From positions 471,066,400 through 471,130,399 of the forward strand of contig NC_081406.1 of the NCBI RefSeq assembly GCF_030272615.1: a stretch of 64,000 bases of DNA. The letters are read 5' to 3'. This DNA comes from Cryptomeria japonica. Its lineage: Eukaryota; Streptophyta; Pinopsida; Cupressales; Cupressaceae. A model generated the notes under the pieces. That model was not told where the DNA came from. It did no database searches and saw only the letters and a program-made list of their open reading frames with translations. The translations under genes and the position numbers were made by a program. Below, piece by piece: positions 33,701-44,606 of this stretch. How positions within the stretch are numbered: position 1 is the stretch's first letter; the number at the start of each line of letters is the position of its first letter.

Positions 33701-35033
33701 GAGTACGGCACGGTTCTTGTATGAATAGATCGTCACGAGGATACCCCTTCAAATCACCAGTGACAGGGGAGTGCACTTTGTCAACCAAGTAATCCATACC
33801 ATGACCGTAGAGTTCAAAATCTTTCACAATCTTTCTAGTTCGTACTACCCCCGAGCTAACGGACATGCAAAAGCAACCAACAAGGTATTGGTGTCAATAA
33901 TTTAAAAATCGTGTGGGGTGGAGCAGGAATACTAGGAGGAAAGGCTACCAACCATACTGTGGGCCTACCACACAACCTACAAGGTCACCACGGGGCATAC
34001 CCCGTTCCAGCTCATGTACGGGCAGGAGGCAGTGGTACCGGCCAAGTACACCGTACCTAGCCTCCGGGTGGCGGTGGATAATAGACTCGATGATGAAGAA
34101 AGCTTGAGTGCAAGGCTTGACAGCCTAATGAAACTGGACGAACGAAGAATAATGGCACAATGGGCAACGGAGGTAGCGCAACGACGGCAGAAGTGCTAGC
34201 ATGACAAGCACCTATGGCAGATCAACTTCCAGCCGAGGCAGTTGGTTTTGAAGTATAACAGCCGGAACGAACTCCGACCAAGGAAGTTTAAAGTTCGTTG
34301 GGTCGGACCCTATAAGATCAGAGAGGTCAACAAGAACAGGGCAGTGAAGCTATCTACTCTAGATAACAATCCAATCAGGGACCCAATGAATGGTTCAAAG
34401 CTCAAAATCTACAAAGAACGGAACAAACCTGTGATCGGGATTAACATGCTGGGATACGCTACCAAAGGGCACTGGACAATTGGCCAGAGCAAGGAAGTCG
34501 ACGAAGACCCGGTGGTAAAAGAAAAACCCTACCGGAGAGATGAAGAGTGGGCAAAGCCTTTTGCAGCCATGGAAGGGTGGCTTGTGCCGAAGCAAGTGGA
34601 ATGTGTTGCGGTTCCCAGGAACCACAAGCACCTCACCAACGCGTATTTTGGGGAGCCAACTGTATGGGTGCGGGTTTCAAGACATTGGAAGAAGCGGGCC
34701 CCCTATGAAGGTCTTCGAGAAGGGTACGTAGCATATGATATCGATGAAGAGGCTGAAGCCCGAAGGAAAGCCGAGAGTGCAAATAAAGAGAAGGAACCTG
34801 TAGACCTGGAGGCGGAACTTGACTTAGAGGAGTGCGGGGCAACCCTAGGTCCCTGTTTAAAAATGGTGCTAAAAACAAAAGACTTATTCATCATCGCTTC
34901 CCAGCCGAGTGAAGAGGAAGCCGGACCCAATTCATTATACCGGGTGATCCCTAACCCCGCGGGACCACCAGAGGTTGACGGAGAAAAAATAAAATGGTAC
35001 GAACAGTACGGAGGCAGCTACATTGACGGGTGA
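30704..35033 (+). pseudogene. G1 pol: protease, RT, RNase H, integrase; many stops
   Basis: Blocks in order are as follows. The retropepsin-like protease has IVDGGSGVNVLPE (about 30957-30997). Reverse transcriptase (31796-32400) has KEANQIRICVDFRYLN and MPFGLCNAPTTFQR; the catalytic motif reads FLDD followed by a stop where tryptophan is expected. RNase H (32700-33110) has FHVHVDASNFAIGATL and YFxDHQALMYLVNKP-like sequence. The integrase zinc region (33380-33530) has GGHMG and CDTCRRAGKPLKRD, followed by a TAG at 33557-33559. The core then has WWGLDFVGPL and ITSDRGVHFVNQ. The C-terminal part (34242-34430) has FKVRWVGPYKIREVN, followed by an extra tail of about 190 residues to 35033. At least eight in-frame stops are present; several are TGG to TAG/TGA. 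Non-functional. Confidence 0.92.
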
Positions 35034-36503
35034 TATAAGGGGGTGGGACCCGCTCAGTTAATTGACAAGATATGGGACCTAGAGTACGTGGGGTCGTGTT
35101 GTGCACAAGAATGCTAGAGGAGGTTGTTGCACGTCTGTATGTGGTTGCACGATTCGGAGATAGAGCTGAAGACTCAGAATGACCCCTCAGGAATGAAGAG
35201 GAGCAAAGGAGACGAGGACGCCGACCAAGGGTCAAACAAAAGGTGGAAGGAAGTTGGGACGAGTGGCAAGGGAAGAGCAAGAAAGAAATATAGTACCCGA
35301 ACAACAAGGAGGAAACTAAGGGGGGGGGAAATCAATTGGCAGCATTGGTAGAGGCAATAAGCTACCCTGCGGATCACAAAGGGCCATCAAAACAATGCAA
35401 CCTGACGTCGGGATACCTTGGTAAACTGAAGGTATGAAGAATTACACTTAAAAAGTGCTGTCAAATAAAAGAATTAAAACAATTGATAAGAGACAGGATG
35501 TTAAAAATAAGAAGAAAAGAGTATATGGAGGAGATAAAAAGGCGAGGGTTGGCGAGTATTAAAAAATTTAAGTGCCAGGCAAAAGTAAGGGAAATAAGTA
35601 AGGAAAAAATACGATTGATAAAAAGGCAATTATTTTGTAAAATATTAATGAAGTATGTAAGCCTAACCCTAACCCTGAAAAGGGCGAATGATTATAAAAA
35701 CCCCCTAGAAGTTCATTTTTCTACAACACACAAGCAAGATTGTGCTTGTGACAGCAAAAGGACCAAGAGAGGAAGCGAGTCCTGAAGAAGGGGCAGCAAG
35801 GGAGGGGAATCCGTACAACGTACGGATGCATCAAAGACTAGACGAAGCAAGTCGTACGACATCGCAAGTGAACCGTACGACGACCATTGCACGACATATG
35901 GGAAACTCGTACAGAGCTCAGTAACTTCGGAGAAGCCATACGGTAAAGCCGTACAGTCCACACAAGCACACCTGGAGGTGAGAGCGTATGGTGAAGTTGT
36001 ACGGTACACGAGTACAAGACGTCAGGAGAGGTCGTACGAAAAGGAGGGGCCGTACAAAAAAGACATCTAGAACTCGTGCACAGGAAATCTGTACGCATTT
36101 CGTACGGGTTGTCAAGATCAAGAGCATAGTGACTGTACGGATAAGGGAGGTACGGAAGACAAGCAAAAGTGGACACCATATGGAGGAGATTGGACACTGT
36201 ACGACCACCGTAGGGAATTGGAAGAAGGTTGCAGTGCAATACGTACGGTTTTTCGTACACGGCATGCAGCGCTACATGAGAATTTTTTTGCCATCTGTAC
36301 GGAGTTAGGTGCAGAGTTGGCGTGCATTATAAAAGTTGTACGATCAGGAGAGGGAAGTATACGGGTCAATCGGTACAGTGTAGAAGCAGTAGTTGGTTTA
36401 ATGGTCTGTACCAATTGGCGAGTCACACTTGCAGACCGTTCTAATAACAGTCAAGGACGGGACAGAGACAGGAAAACAAGGCAAAGCAGTTGCAGTGCAA
36501 CCA
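35034..36503 (+). other. G1 spacer between pol and ORF2, GTAC-rich
   Basis: No convincing coding potential. From about 35810 to 36420 the sequence is unusually dense in CCGTAC, GTACGG and CGTACG. A short CCTAACCCTAACCCT run occurs near 35662. The spacer lies where G2 has a CCACCG minisatellite. Confidence 0.6.
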
Positions 36504-37544
36504 TGACAGCTATAGATCCAGCCAGCGGCAGCAAGAAGGCCAAAAGTGCAGAAGGATCCAGAGGGAATCACGGCAGAGAATGTAGCCTTCGAGAGTGTGA
36601 CTGGCAGCGAATGCCGTACTTGGTGGGAGGAAACTTCCCCCGACCATGTGATAAAGGAATCCCTCAGAGAAACTCAGGTAGACCATGCTATCCAGATGTC
36701 GACATTCAACATTAAGGATTTTGAGCCAGTGCTATGGACTATGGTATGCAGAGACAACCGCCAGGGAAGGGCTTCCATCATTTAGTTCCAGGGCTGCGCG
36801 GTACGAGTTTCATTCAAACCGGAAGATTTCAGGAGGGTATTTGGTATACCCGAGAAGGGGGCATCTGCAACAAAACTAGCCAAGAAGCTCACCAAGGAAA
36901 AGAAGAAGTGGCTGCTGGATTTGGTATGCAGGGATGACCTCACAGAAGAGCAATGGAAAAGCGCCTGGTCCAACAGTAGGGGGTTGAAGCGTGCATTTAT
37001 CGCACCAGGAGAATGGAGAATGTTGATGGACTTGGTAAAAAGTCGCCTCACAGGAGCCAACCGTGCATCCGACATAGCCGTCTGGATGATAAGGTTAATG
37101 AATGGGATTAAGTGTGGCAAAGTGTACAACTGGGGGCAACTTTTGGTGGAAAGAATTCATGATTTCCTCAAGCTGGAACACAAGACATTTTACATGTGCC
37201 ACCATGCCATTAGCCTATTTCTGGATGTCGTACGCCTGCAAGTACTGCCAGAAATGTGGGGGACTTTCGAACCGCGCGGAAGGGTGGAACCTAATAAGCC
37301 GACCATGTACTATTATGCCCATCTGGACACGCTTGGTGACACCGCGCAGCCAACAAAGAGGAGGAAGTTGGACGTGTCCATAGAAGTTGAAGATGACAGC
37401 CGTACCGAAGATTCTGAGGAAGAGGCCGAAGAGACTGAGGAACAGGAAAGTGGCGATGAGGGGTTCCGTATGGCACCACACACAGTAGGAGAGGAGGAAG
37501 GGGAAGCGGAATCGCAGCAACTGGAAGAGGAAGAGGAAGAGTAG
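36504..37544 (+). pseudogene. G1 ORF2, conserved domain of unknown function
   Basis: A Ser/Lys-rich N-terminus (DPASGSKKAKSA) is followed, after a frameshift near 36550, by GITAENVAFESVTGSECRTW. In the frame 36921-37544 come LVCRDDLTEEQW, KSRLTGANRASDIAVWMIRL, NGIKCGKVYNWGQLLVERI and TFYMCHHAISLFLDVVR, then an acidic tail (DSEEEAEETEEQESGDE). G2 carries the same protein at 57986-58784, so this is a genuine second ORF downstream of pol. The domain recalls the putative plant transposon/plant mobile-domain proteins that occur in retroelements. Function unknown. It is broken by frameshifts and stops in G1. Confidence 0.7.
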
Positions 37545-39022
37545 CATGGAGGGCTACGGGCATAGTGGAAGAGCACGTGGGTGAAATTTACACCCTCAAA
37601 ATTATCCTCTTCAACACACTTGGTACCACAGGAAGCACTTACAGTAGCCAGTCCGGTTGAAGACGTACGACCAGTAGGGGTGTTGTTCCGGAAAATCAAT
37701 GAAGGAGAACCATCAGCACAACGGCGGGTCTCAATGCCACAGATAAGTTTAGTTGTACTTGAGTCGCAAGTTGTACCAGTCGCGGACCGTACCAGTATGG
37801 CAAACCGGACGGTGGCAAAGGAGGTCGTACAGCATGGTCTGAATAAAATAGCACCAGGAGAAGAAGAGGTAGTGGTACAGGGAATTGGTACTAGTACAGC
37901 AGGTTCAGGTATTGGCACAGCACGTAATAGTACGACATGTACTAGTACGGTACCAACGTGTACTAGTACGATACCAACAGGTACTAGTACGGTACCAGCG
38001 GAGAAAGATGAGTCGGGGGATGTACCGATGATGGGAGATGGTCTGGAGGAATTGGCAGTACTGGAGACACTGACGGATGAGGATATAGATGCATCGTTGG
38101 ACGGGTGGCTTGGGCAGTTTGCACTCACACCTCACCCTCCCCATTCCCCTTCACCACATGCCATGGTCGTTGGACCGAACCAGACACAGGACAGGACTAC
38201 CCCTATCACAGATCAGGATGAGGGGATGTCTGTTGAGGAGAAGAATAGAGCAACGAGAAGTGGTGGGCAGAACCCAAAGATCACCAGTGTTGAGGAAAGC
38301 AGGCCGGAAGGACTACTGGTAGGACTTCACCTCACTCCACCAGACCCTAGCGATCCAGCAGGCTCGCTCCAGCGGTTCTTTGGGGAGCCTCAGGGGATTT
38401 CAAATGTAGCACATGGAATGGCACAGTTGATTGGGCAGATGGATGCCGGCAACTCCGCCGACACTGAGAAATTGCGTCACTTCATGACTTCTGGATGTGC
38501 AGACGAGTTTGCACACCACTTCGAGCAGCAGGGGTGGCCAGATAGTAGTACACCGGAGATGGTACAAGAATGGACGCGCATGCGACTGGTGGAAAGAGTG
38601 GGCACCTTGGGCGCCACCTTGCGCAGTATGGAAGGTTCCTTCCGGGATGTGTACCTGCAGATGCGACGGAGCCAGATAGGGCAGCAATCCCAGCGGCTGT
38701 ATGTAGAAAAACTAGAGAAGGGGAGAAGCGTGCGCAGCTAGCCACTGTAGAGAAGAACCTGAGGGTTGAGCTAGAAACGAAGGTGACTACTTATGAGGCT
38801 TGTTGCAGCATGCAGAAGAACATGCAAGTACTGGCAGCAAAAGTGGCCGAGCTTACCTTACAGATGGAGCAAAAGGATAAAAAATTGTTGGAGGCTGCAC
38901 ACATGGTGAAGAAGGCACGGGAACCACAGCTGATGGGAGAAAAGAACCTTAGACTCCACTCAGGGCAAAAACCTTCTTCTTCAACCACTACAGGGACGCC
39001 TCCTCCCCCTTCTCAATCTTAG
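37545..39022 (+). pseudogene. G1 ORF2 C-terminal part, low complexity and coiled coil
   Basis: Frame 37581-38741 contains a short threonine-rich repeat (T-S-T-V-P units at 37935-38000) and then a conserved stretch (GSLQRFFGEPQGISNVAHGM, EMVQEWTRMRLVERVGTL). The frame to 39022 has a coiled coil (LATVEKNLRVELETKV, KVAELTLQMEQKDKKLLEAA) and a Ser/Pro tail. G2 has the matching coiled coil (EELLEATHMVKTALEKVLVAE). It is probably the C-terminal portion of the ORF2 product, now split by frameshifts at about 37545 and 38690. Confidence 0.55.
37935..38000 (+). repeat. 21-bp tandem repeat encoding TSTVPT-like units
   Basis: Three units of TGTACTAGTACGGTACCAAC type, in frame in ORF2. They add to the GTAC enrichment of G1. 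Confidence 0.7.
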
Positions 39023-39092
39023 TCTTTTGTTTTGTATTCCAGCTCCTATTGTCTTAGTCGTCTGGAAGACGACTACTTTTTGGGGGGGTTGA

Positions 39093-39438
39093 TGTTAGGG
39101 GTCAATAACACATGTTAGTTTATAGTTGGGATGGGTGTTTATGTTTGGTTATGTTTGAGTCGCCGAAAGGTTCTCGTGGGGTAGTTGGTAGTTAGTGACG
39201 GTTGGCAACTTAGCCAACTGTCAAGTCTATATATGATTCGGATGGAACCTCGGCAAGGGGGGTATTTGTACTAACATATTCTTGAGACTTCAATAAAGAT
39301 ATCATTCTTCTGGTATAGATGTTTGTTATTGTTACTTATGCTTTGATATATGAATGTTATGTTACATGAATAATTGGTACGTGTGGGAAATCCTTGTTTT
39401 ATCCGAGAGTTTACCAACCTCACACTAAGGACTAAACA
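39093..39438 (+). repeat. 3' LTR of G1
   Basis: 346 bp, TGTTAGGGGTC to GGACTAAACA. It differs from the 5' LTR by about a dozen substitutions and an extra block near 39160 (GCCGAAAGGTTCTCGT). Confidence 0.93.
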
Positions 39439-39443
39439 TTCTT

Positions 39444-39723
39444 CCATCCTTAAATCTTCCTAAACAACTTTTGTTTTTTAATTTATCTCTTGCTTCTTTT
39501 AAAATTTACAAAATGTTGCCAATATTTGCTTGTTTTATTTTTTGGTCTTCTTGTTGGCATACCTCAGCTTATATGTCAATTTCTTTTTTTTCCCTTACAA
39601 CTATTCTCTATTAGATCTTGGTTTATTGTAGTCTAGTATCCATAAATTCCTATAATATCATTTAACCTTGTTGCCAAGAACCAGGTTGAGTTCAACACTC
39701 CAAGTGTAGATTAGCAATCAATA
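39444..39723. other. AT-rich remnant between G1 and element C
   Basis: AT-rich sequence continuing the pre-insertion locus. It may be LINE-derived, but no domain could be read. Confidence 0.3.
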
Positions 39724-40528
39724 CAAATTGTAGACATTACACAAGAGATACATGCACAATAGTAGTTCATTGCATTCATCATCATAAAAAAGAGTATTGT
39801 TCATGAGTGTTTTATGACTACACCAACACAGAATAAAATACCAAGGTACCTTATCCTCTCTTGAGCAAAATCCCGTGTATGCTAAGTTTGCGAAAGATCA
39901 TACAGGAGACTCCAAGGTTCTTCTCTGTCAGGTCCTGACGTGTGGATAAGCTCAATGGTCCTTGTGATATGTCAGTAACACAAAGGTACTTATGTTTGAA
40001 TCATTCTTCACTTCTTCTACAATGTTGGCTCAAACTTCTTCATCAGATATTGCAATCTCGTGATGCTTCTTCGAACGATCACAACTGAAATGAACTGAAA
40101 TTAAAAGGGAAAGGGTTAGAAGCATCTAATCTACTCCTAAGGACAATGATATCAACGGATAGTGTTCTAATGGACAGATCCCAAATAAACGAAGTTCTAC
40201 TTTGCCAAGCTCAGCAACAACTCCACAAGATCGGTGCAATCTTCCAAGGGTTATGCAAAGAATTTTCATATCATAAGGAACACCATCATAGTGAACAATG
40301 TACATTCACTGATCGAAGTTAAGCATTCAATAAAAAAAGGCTTAGGCTAGCTTTACATTGCAAATAGAAATCATCTAAGTGCAAAAAGTATGAACCATTA
40401 AAATTCATCAAACATTGTCACAATCTCCATTAACATCAATGCACCTCTAGCAATTTAAGAAATCAAAGGAACACCATGCAGCAAGTTGAAATAGAGAAGA
40501 ATCTACCATAACTTCAATGTAATCAAGT

Positions 40529-40659
40529 TTTATTTCTCCAAATCATATGCAACAAATTCTTCTCCTCGTCCCATTCTACTTCTACTCTAAGGAGCAAGAG
40601 CTCTCTGCATCTAATAAGCTAACTATGAATTACAAATGAGAAGCCAGGGCCTTATATAG
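40529..40659 (-). promoter_or_regulatory. TATA box and AATAAA of element C
   Basis: On the reverse strand CTATATAAGG (40652-40659 region) precedes AATAAA (40534-40529) by about 118 bp, matching the layout in A and B. Confidence 0.55.
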
Positions 40660-41604
40660 AGTTCCTCCCACAAATGAACGGCCAAGATTAAATTGAAATC
40701 AAGGACCAAGATTACAAGATGGAACCCTAATTAGGGTTTTACTAACAATAGCTTATGTGGCACAAAAAAGTAGGGCCAAGTCAACCAATGAGAAAATTAC
40801 ATTTAGGGACACTTGTCCTTCTTTTGAATATAAACCAATAATTAAATATTATCAACGCCTTCTAGAAGCTCTCTTGGATAAGTCGGATTCATTGAATCTG
40901 ATCATGTCCACTTGGAAACACGTGATTGGCCAGTGAAGGTGAGTAGACGCCGCATCAGCATGCTAGGTGCCATGTAGACTCGATAACTCATCACGGGCAA
41001 TATTCTCAAATTGCATCATTTTGTGATCAAGGTTCTAACTTTGATTAACTAATCTGAAACTATCTCTCCTTGATCATCTTCTTCCTTCCATCTACTTGCT
41101 TGGGAATTCACCTTTTTGAAATGGATTGGACTACCTTGTCAATGAGTCTGTCTTTCTTGAAATCTTTCACACTTGAACAATCTAACTTTTGATTTTGGAT
41201 TTTTGAAGGAAATTTTTCCTTTTACATTTGTACTTGAACTTTGATCTTTGAGGTCTTGAACCTTGAATGCCTTGAATTGGATTGTCTTGAATTAGACTTC
41301 TTTACCTTGGGTCTCCATGCTTCCTGATGTCTTGATGTTGTCTTTGGATTGAATAGATGAATCCTTGATGTTTTATCATTTTCTGACTTGTCAAGAATGC
41401 CATGTTTTATCAAAATACCTCCTTAGGAACTTCAATTTTATGTCTCCAGTCACCTCTCTTCCATGGATGCATTCTAGACATGGGGAGGGATTTTTGTTCT
41501 TTGACGTTTATCCTTGGCAGAGGAGAGGATTTATGCCAGAGAGCGCACTTCAGCATTGGAGGAGGATTTGTCCTTGTGACAAAATCCTTGCACATGGTGG
41601 AAGC

Positions 41605-41812
41605 GTACCTGAGCCTAGGAGAAGGAATTTCTCCACACTTTTTAATCAAATTTTGATCATTTCATGCCATTTGAGAGGTGGGCGCATTTTGGAGGGGGTC
41701 AAGGAGTTTCTCCATACTTAACCAAATTTTGCTCCATATCACTGGGTTCACTGGGTTCTTGAGCACATTTGAGCTTAGGAGAAGGAATTTCTCCATACTT
41801 AACCAAATTTTG
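41605..41812 (-). repeat. Leader repeats of element C with GGAGAA/TTCTCC arms
   Basis: Three copies of a block with AGGAGAAGGAATTTCTCC (or a shortened AAGGAGTTTCTCC) followed by TACTTAACCAAATTTTG lie at about 41613, 41700 and 41775. Each contains a small inverted repeat. Confidence 0.6.
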
Positions 41813-42150
41813 GGTTTTATGCCATTTGAGTGCATGGGCGCAATTTAACCCTAACAAAGTAATTTTGGACTTGAGGAAGAGTCCTTCGGCCCATGGAGAA
41901 ATCTTTGGCGCATTTTGGGGGTGGACGAGGATTGTTGAACTAAGGAAGATTCCTTCCCTCCTTGAGATTTACGCTCCAGGAGGATTCCTTGGGCACATTT
42001 TGAGGGTGGAGGATTTTTCCATGCCTTAACCAAAATTCCGCTGCCTTAGTCGGATTTTCATTATTTCTGCTTCAGTCTTCATTTCAGCAGTCTTGGATCT
42101 GGATACTCTTGTTCCTTCATTGTCGACATTCATTTGTAGCCCAAAAATAG

Positions 42151-42345
42151 AAACTGCTAAAAATAGTGTGTCCAAACTCAAAATTAGGCCAAACAGAGAC
42201 AATGAAATTTATTAAAAATAGACTTACTAAAAAATAGCCATTGCTAAAAACGACGTGTCCAAACTCCAAACTGGCCAAAATTGAGACGCATTGAAACTTA
42301 CTAAAAATAGTAAGTGCTAAAAATAGACACTACCAAAATAGAAAC
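42151..42345 (-). repeat. Two-copy 94-bp repeat in element C
   Basis: GCTAAAAATAGTGTGTCCAA and GCTAAAAACGACGTGTCCAA begin related copies about 94 bp apart, each followed by GGCCAAA and TACTAAAAATAG-type motifs. Confidence 0.55.
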
Positions 42346-42553
42346 TTCAGCCAGAAGCCCAGAAAAAACACCACCACCAAGCCTCATGAAGGATTTTTCC
42401 TTGTTTTGGAAGAAATTCTTGCTTCATGCCTTGCACTGACTCTAAAAGTGCAAATAAGACCCTGAGGAGGATTGGAGACAAAATCCTGTTGTACTGAACT
42501 GCTTCCTTGGGCACAATTTAGGGGCGGAGGATGAATTTCTATCATGAGTGCAA

Positions 42554-42796
42554 ATCCACCTCTGTGAAGGATTTTTGCTATACTTGACCAAATTTTGGCT
42601 ACTCGATTTCATTCATATCCACCTCTGTGAAGGATTTTTCCTATACTTAACCCAAATTTTGGCTATTCAATTTCATTCCTTCATATCCACCTTTGTGAAA
42701 GTTTTTTCCTATACTTTCATTCCTTCGTATCCACCTCTATGAAGGATTTTTCCTATACTTAGCCAAATTTTGGCTATTCAATTTCATTCCTTCATG
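42554..42796 (-). repeat. Four-copy tandem repeat in element C leader
   Basis: Units beginning ATCCACCTCTGTGAAGGATT start at 42554, 42617, 42685 and 42729 (the third is shortened). Each continues with TCCTATACTTAACC and AAATTTTGGCTATTC-like sequence. The period is 63-68 bp. Confidence 0.8.
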
Positions 42797-43287
42797 CAGA
42801 CCTTTCAACACTTAGTCAAATTTCCATCAGTTCATCTTTCACCTAGTGAATTCCTTGTTCTATCATTGCAATCTCTTCCTTGGACAATGATATTATCCAC
42901 TCAACGAAGTCCTCTTCTCAGCATCCAGAGTCTTGTTCTCGCATCAGTCCGGAAAAGACAAGAAAACGTTGTAATCTTACAAGTATCAATCAAATCATAA
43001 GTTAGCAAAATGCAAAGTTCAAAGGATATTCGATAAACATAATGTAGTTTGACCCTAATTCTCGACTTGATGACAACTGTGAAGGCTCTATACTCTTTAA
43101 AATCCATTCCATACTTAGGCATTTCATCACCTCCAAAGGCCAAAATCCAAACCAACAAGACTTATAACTTATTCCTTAGGGTCAGGAGATGACACTAACC
43201 ACAAAACACTTGGCTTATTTGGCGAAAAGAGGGGGTTCCCATTTGCAATGGGGCGATGTGTGAAAACGTCAATACCTTGACACAAAT

Positions 43288-43949
43288 TGCAATCCTTTAA
43301 TATGCATTTCTTAGTATATACTTTGCCACCTGTGCCTTAGGCTTACAATTTTAATGCTGATTGGTAAAATCCCTTAATTAGCCTATTGAATGTTAATATC
43401 CATTGCCATTGGCTCCCTATCACTGCTTATACTCTATCTGCTACTAATATGTCATTCGTCAAGCCATCCCATACAAATGGGTGGTCTAGAGGTATTTATA
43501 GGCATCCTAGGTGGCTAGAGTTTCACCAAAAAATGAACAAGGATCATCCCGAGCACAACACTTGTCCTTAGCAATCGTGCAATCTTGGCCACGTGGGGTC
43601 CTAAGGGGCATCTAGTTGTCATCCACTTTCCCATGGCTATCAACAACACCCACAATTAGTCACCTTTCTTTCTCTTTGGTGATACCTATCAAGTCCATCA
43701 TGGATTTTCTATTAACTCTTCTTCTCCTTAGGCATTGGCAATGGTATGTGAGCAAAAAAATGGCTTAGTATATTATTGCGACAACAATTTCTACCTTTCT
43801 TTTTCTTTATCTTCAAAGTTTGAAGATTAGGTCCACGTGATGTCAAACTTTAATGAAGTACTTACTGGTTCTTCATCACCTTAATTGCTTAGAGATATTG
43901 GCTGATCATCACCTTAAATTCTTAGAGATATTGTACACTTTCATTACCT
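43288..43949. other. Spacer with 34-bp triplicate
   Basis: No gene seen. At 43873-43977 three copies of a 34-bp unit (CATCACCTTAATTGCTTAGA type) run in tandem, starting at 43873, 43907 and 43942. Confidence 0.5.
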
Positions 43950-44606
43950 TAGATACATAGAGATATTAGACAATGATATAATCCTCATTTCATGACAATG
44001 TTCGAATCCATCTTCTTTCCCAATACCAAGCATTCCAAAATTATTATGGCTTCTCTTCATCCAAGTAAATTTCACTTCTTTGACTTCTAAATACCAAACA
44101 ATCCACTCTTTGCAAAAAGAAATAAAATCCATAATACTTGCTCCTAGAGGCTTATTCCCCCTTTTTAACTCTCTTGATTAAAAATTGCATTCAAATCTCT
44201 TGTGACTATCTAATTTGTATCTTTATGCTTTTGTTGAACAAATGCTGGTTCTTCCCAGCACATTTTTTCCCATTGTCTTCCATTGGTCATATACATCGAT
44301 AATCAACCATAAGCTTCCAAGCATATCCTTGGTGATTATATTCTGGAACTGTTTACTTGAATACAGATCGAACTTTTCAAACTTATTCAGATCCTACAAT
44401 GTGGCTTAACCTTGTGTGGGTTCATCTCCTGCAAGACCATCTCACTTACCCTCCATACTAAAAGTTTTTAAACCTAATAATTCTTCCAAATCACTCTTAG
44501 TTTCCTAAAGAAGCATGATATCAGTTCTCTCCTCCTTTATTGACTGCCTTAGTAGGTGGCTCTTATCACGTGTTGAGTCCCCTAAATTCCAACTTAATAT
44601 TTTCAT
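43950..44606 (-). pseudogene. LINE endonuclease domain, decayed
   Basis: From the ATG at 44606 the reverse strand reads MKILSWNLGDSTRDKSHLL then TDIMLL*ETKSDLEEL, the opening of the APE-type endonuclease of plant L1-type LINEs (family motif KILSWNVRGLN...LQETK). A stop replaces the glutamine of the catalytic-site QET motif. Further on (44132-43960) it reads EVKFTWMKRSHNNFGM, the family FTWxNRR region. It is dead. It could be the 5' part of the LINE whose RT lies at 8958-10860, separated by later insertions, or a different copy. Confidence 0.7.

Larger units (their letters stand above)
20691..39438 (+). mobile_element. Gypsy element G1 with extra downstream ORF
   Basis: Direct LTRs at 20691-21025 and 39093-39438 enclose gag-pol and a second ORF. 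Perfect 5-bp target duplications TTCTT flank it (20686-20690 and 39439-39443). A purine-rich TTTTTGGGGGGGTTGA precedes the 3' LTR, and TTTTGGCGTCGTTGTC follows the 5' LTR as a probable primer binding site. Domain order gag-PR-RT-RH-IN defines Ty3/gypsy. No chromodomain was recognised, so a non-chromoviral lineage is likely. Element B (7.28 kb) splits gag. Without B it is about 11.5 kb. Many stops make it inactive. Confidence 0.93.
39729..43282 (-). mobile_element. Element C: solo-LTR-like relative of A and B, no ORF
   Basis: On the reverse strand it starts TGTCAAGGTATTGACG then CACACATCGCCCCATTGC and ends TAATGTCTACA. Perfect duplications of ATTTG sit outside (39724-39728 and 43283-43287, both as CAAAT on the forward strand). 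It shares with B the CTCATTGGTTGA block, CCCTAATTAGGGTTT, a TATA box (40652-40659), an AATAAA (40529-40534) and the CTCAAGAGAGGATAAG...TATTTTATTCTGTGT segment. The stretch where B has its ORF (about 40800-41450) is non-coding here. The leader (41450-42950) is filled with tandem repeats. The 3' end is slightly rearranged compared with A and B. Confidence 0.75.

Noticed and set aside
32963-33736. 257-codon reverse-strand ORF over the G1 RNase H and integrase
   Set aside because: It is antisense to clear pol motifs, and the forward strand explains the sequence.
35655-35680. Telomere-like CCTAACCCTAACCCT
   Set aside because: Only two to three units inside a gypsy spacer. Plant telomere repeats are CCCTAAA, and the run is too short to be an interstitial telomere.
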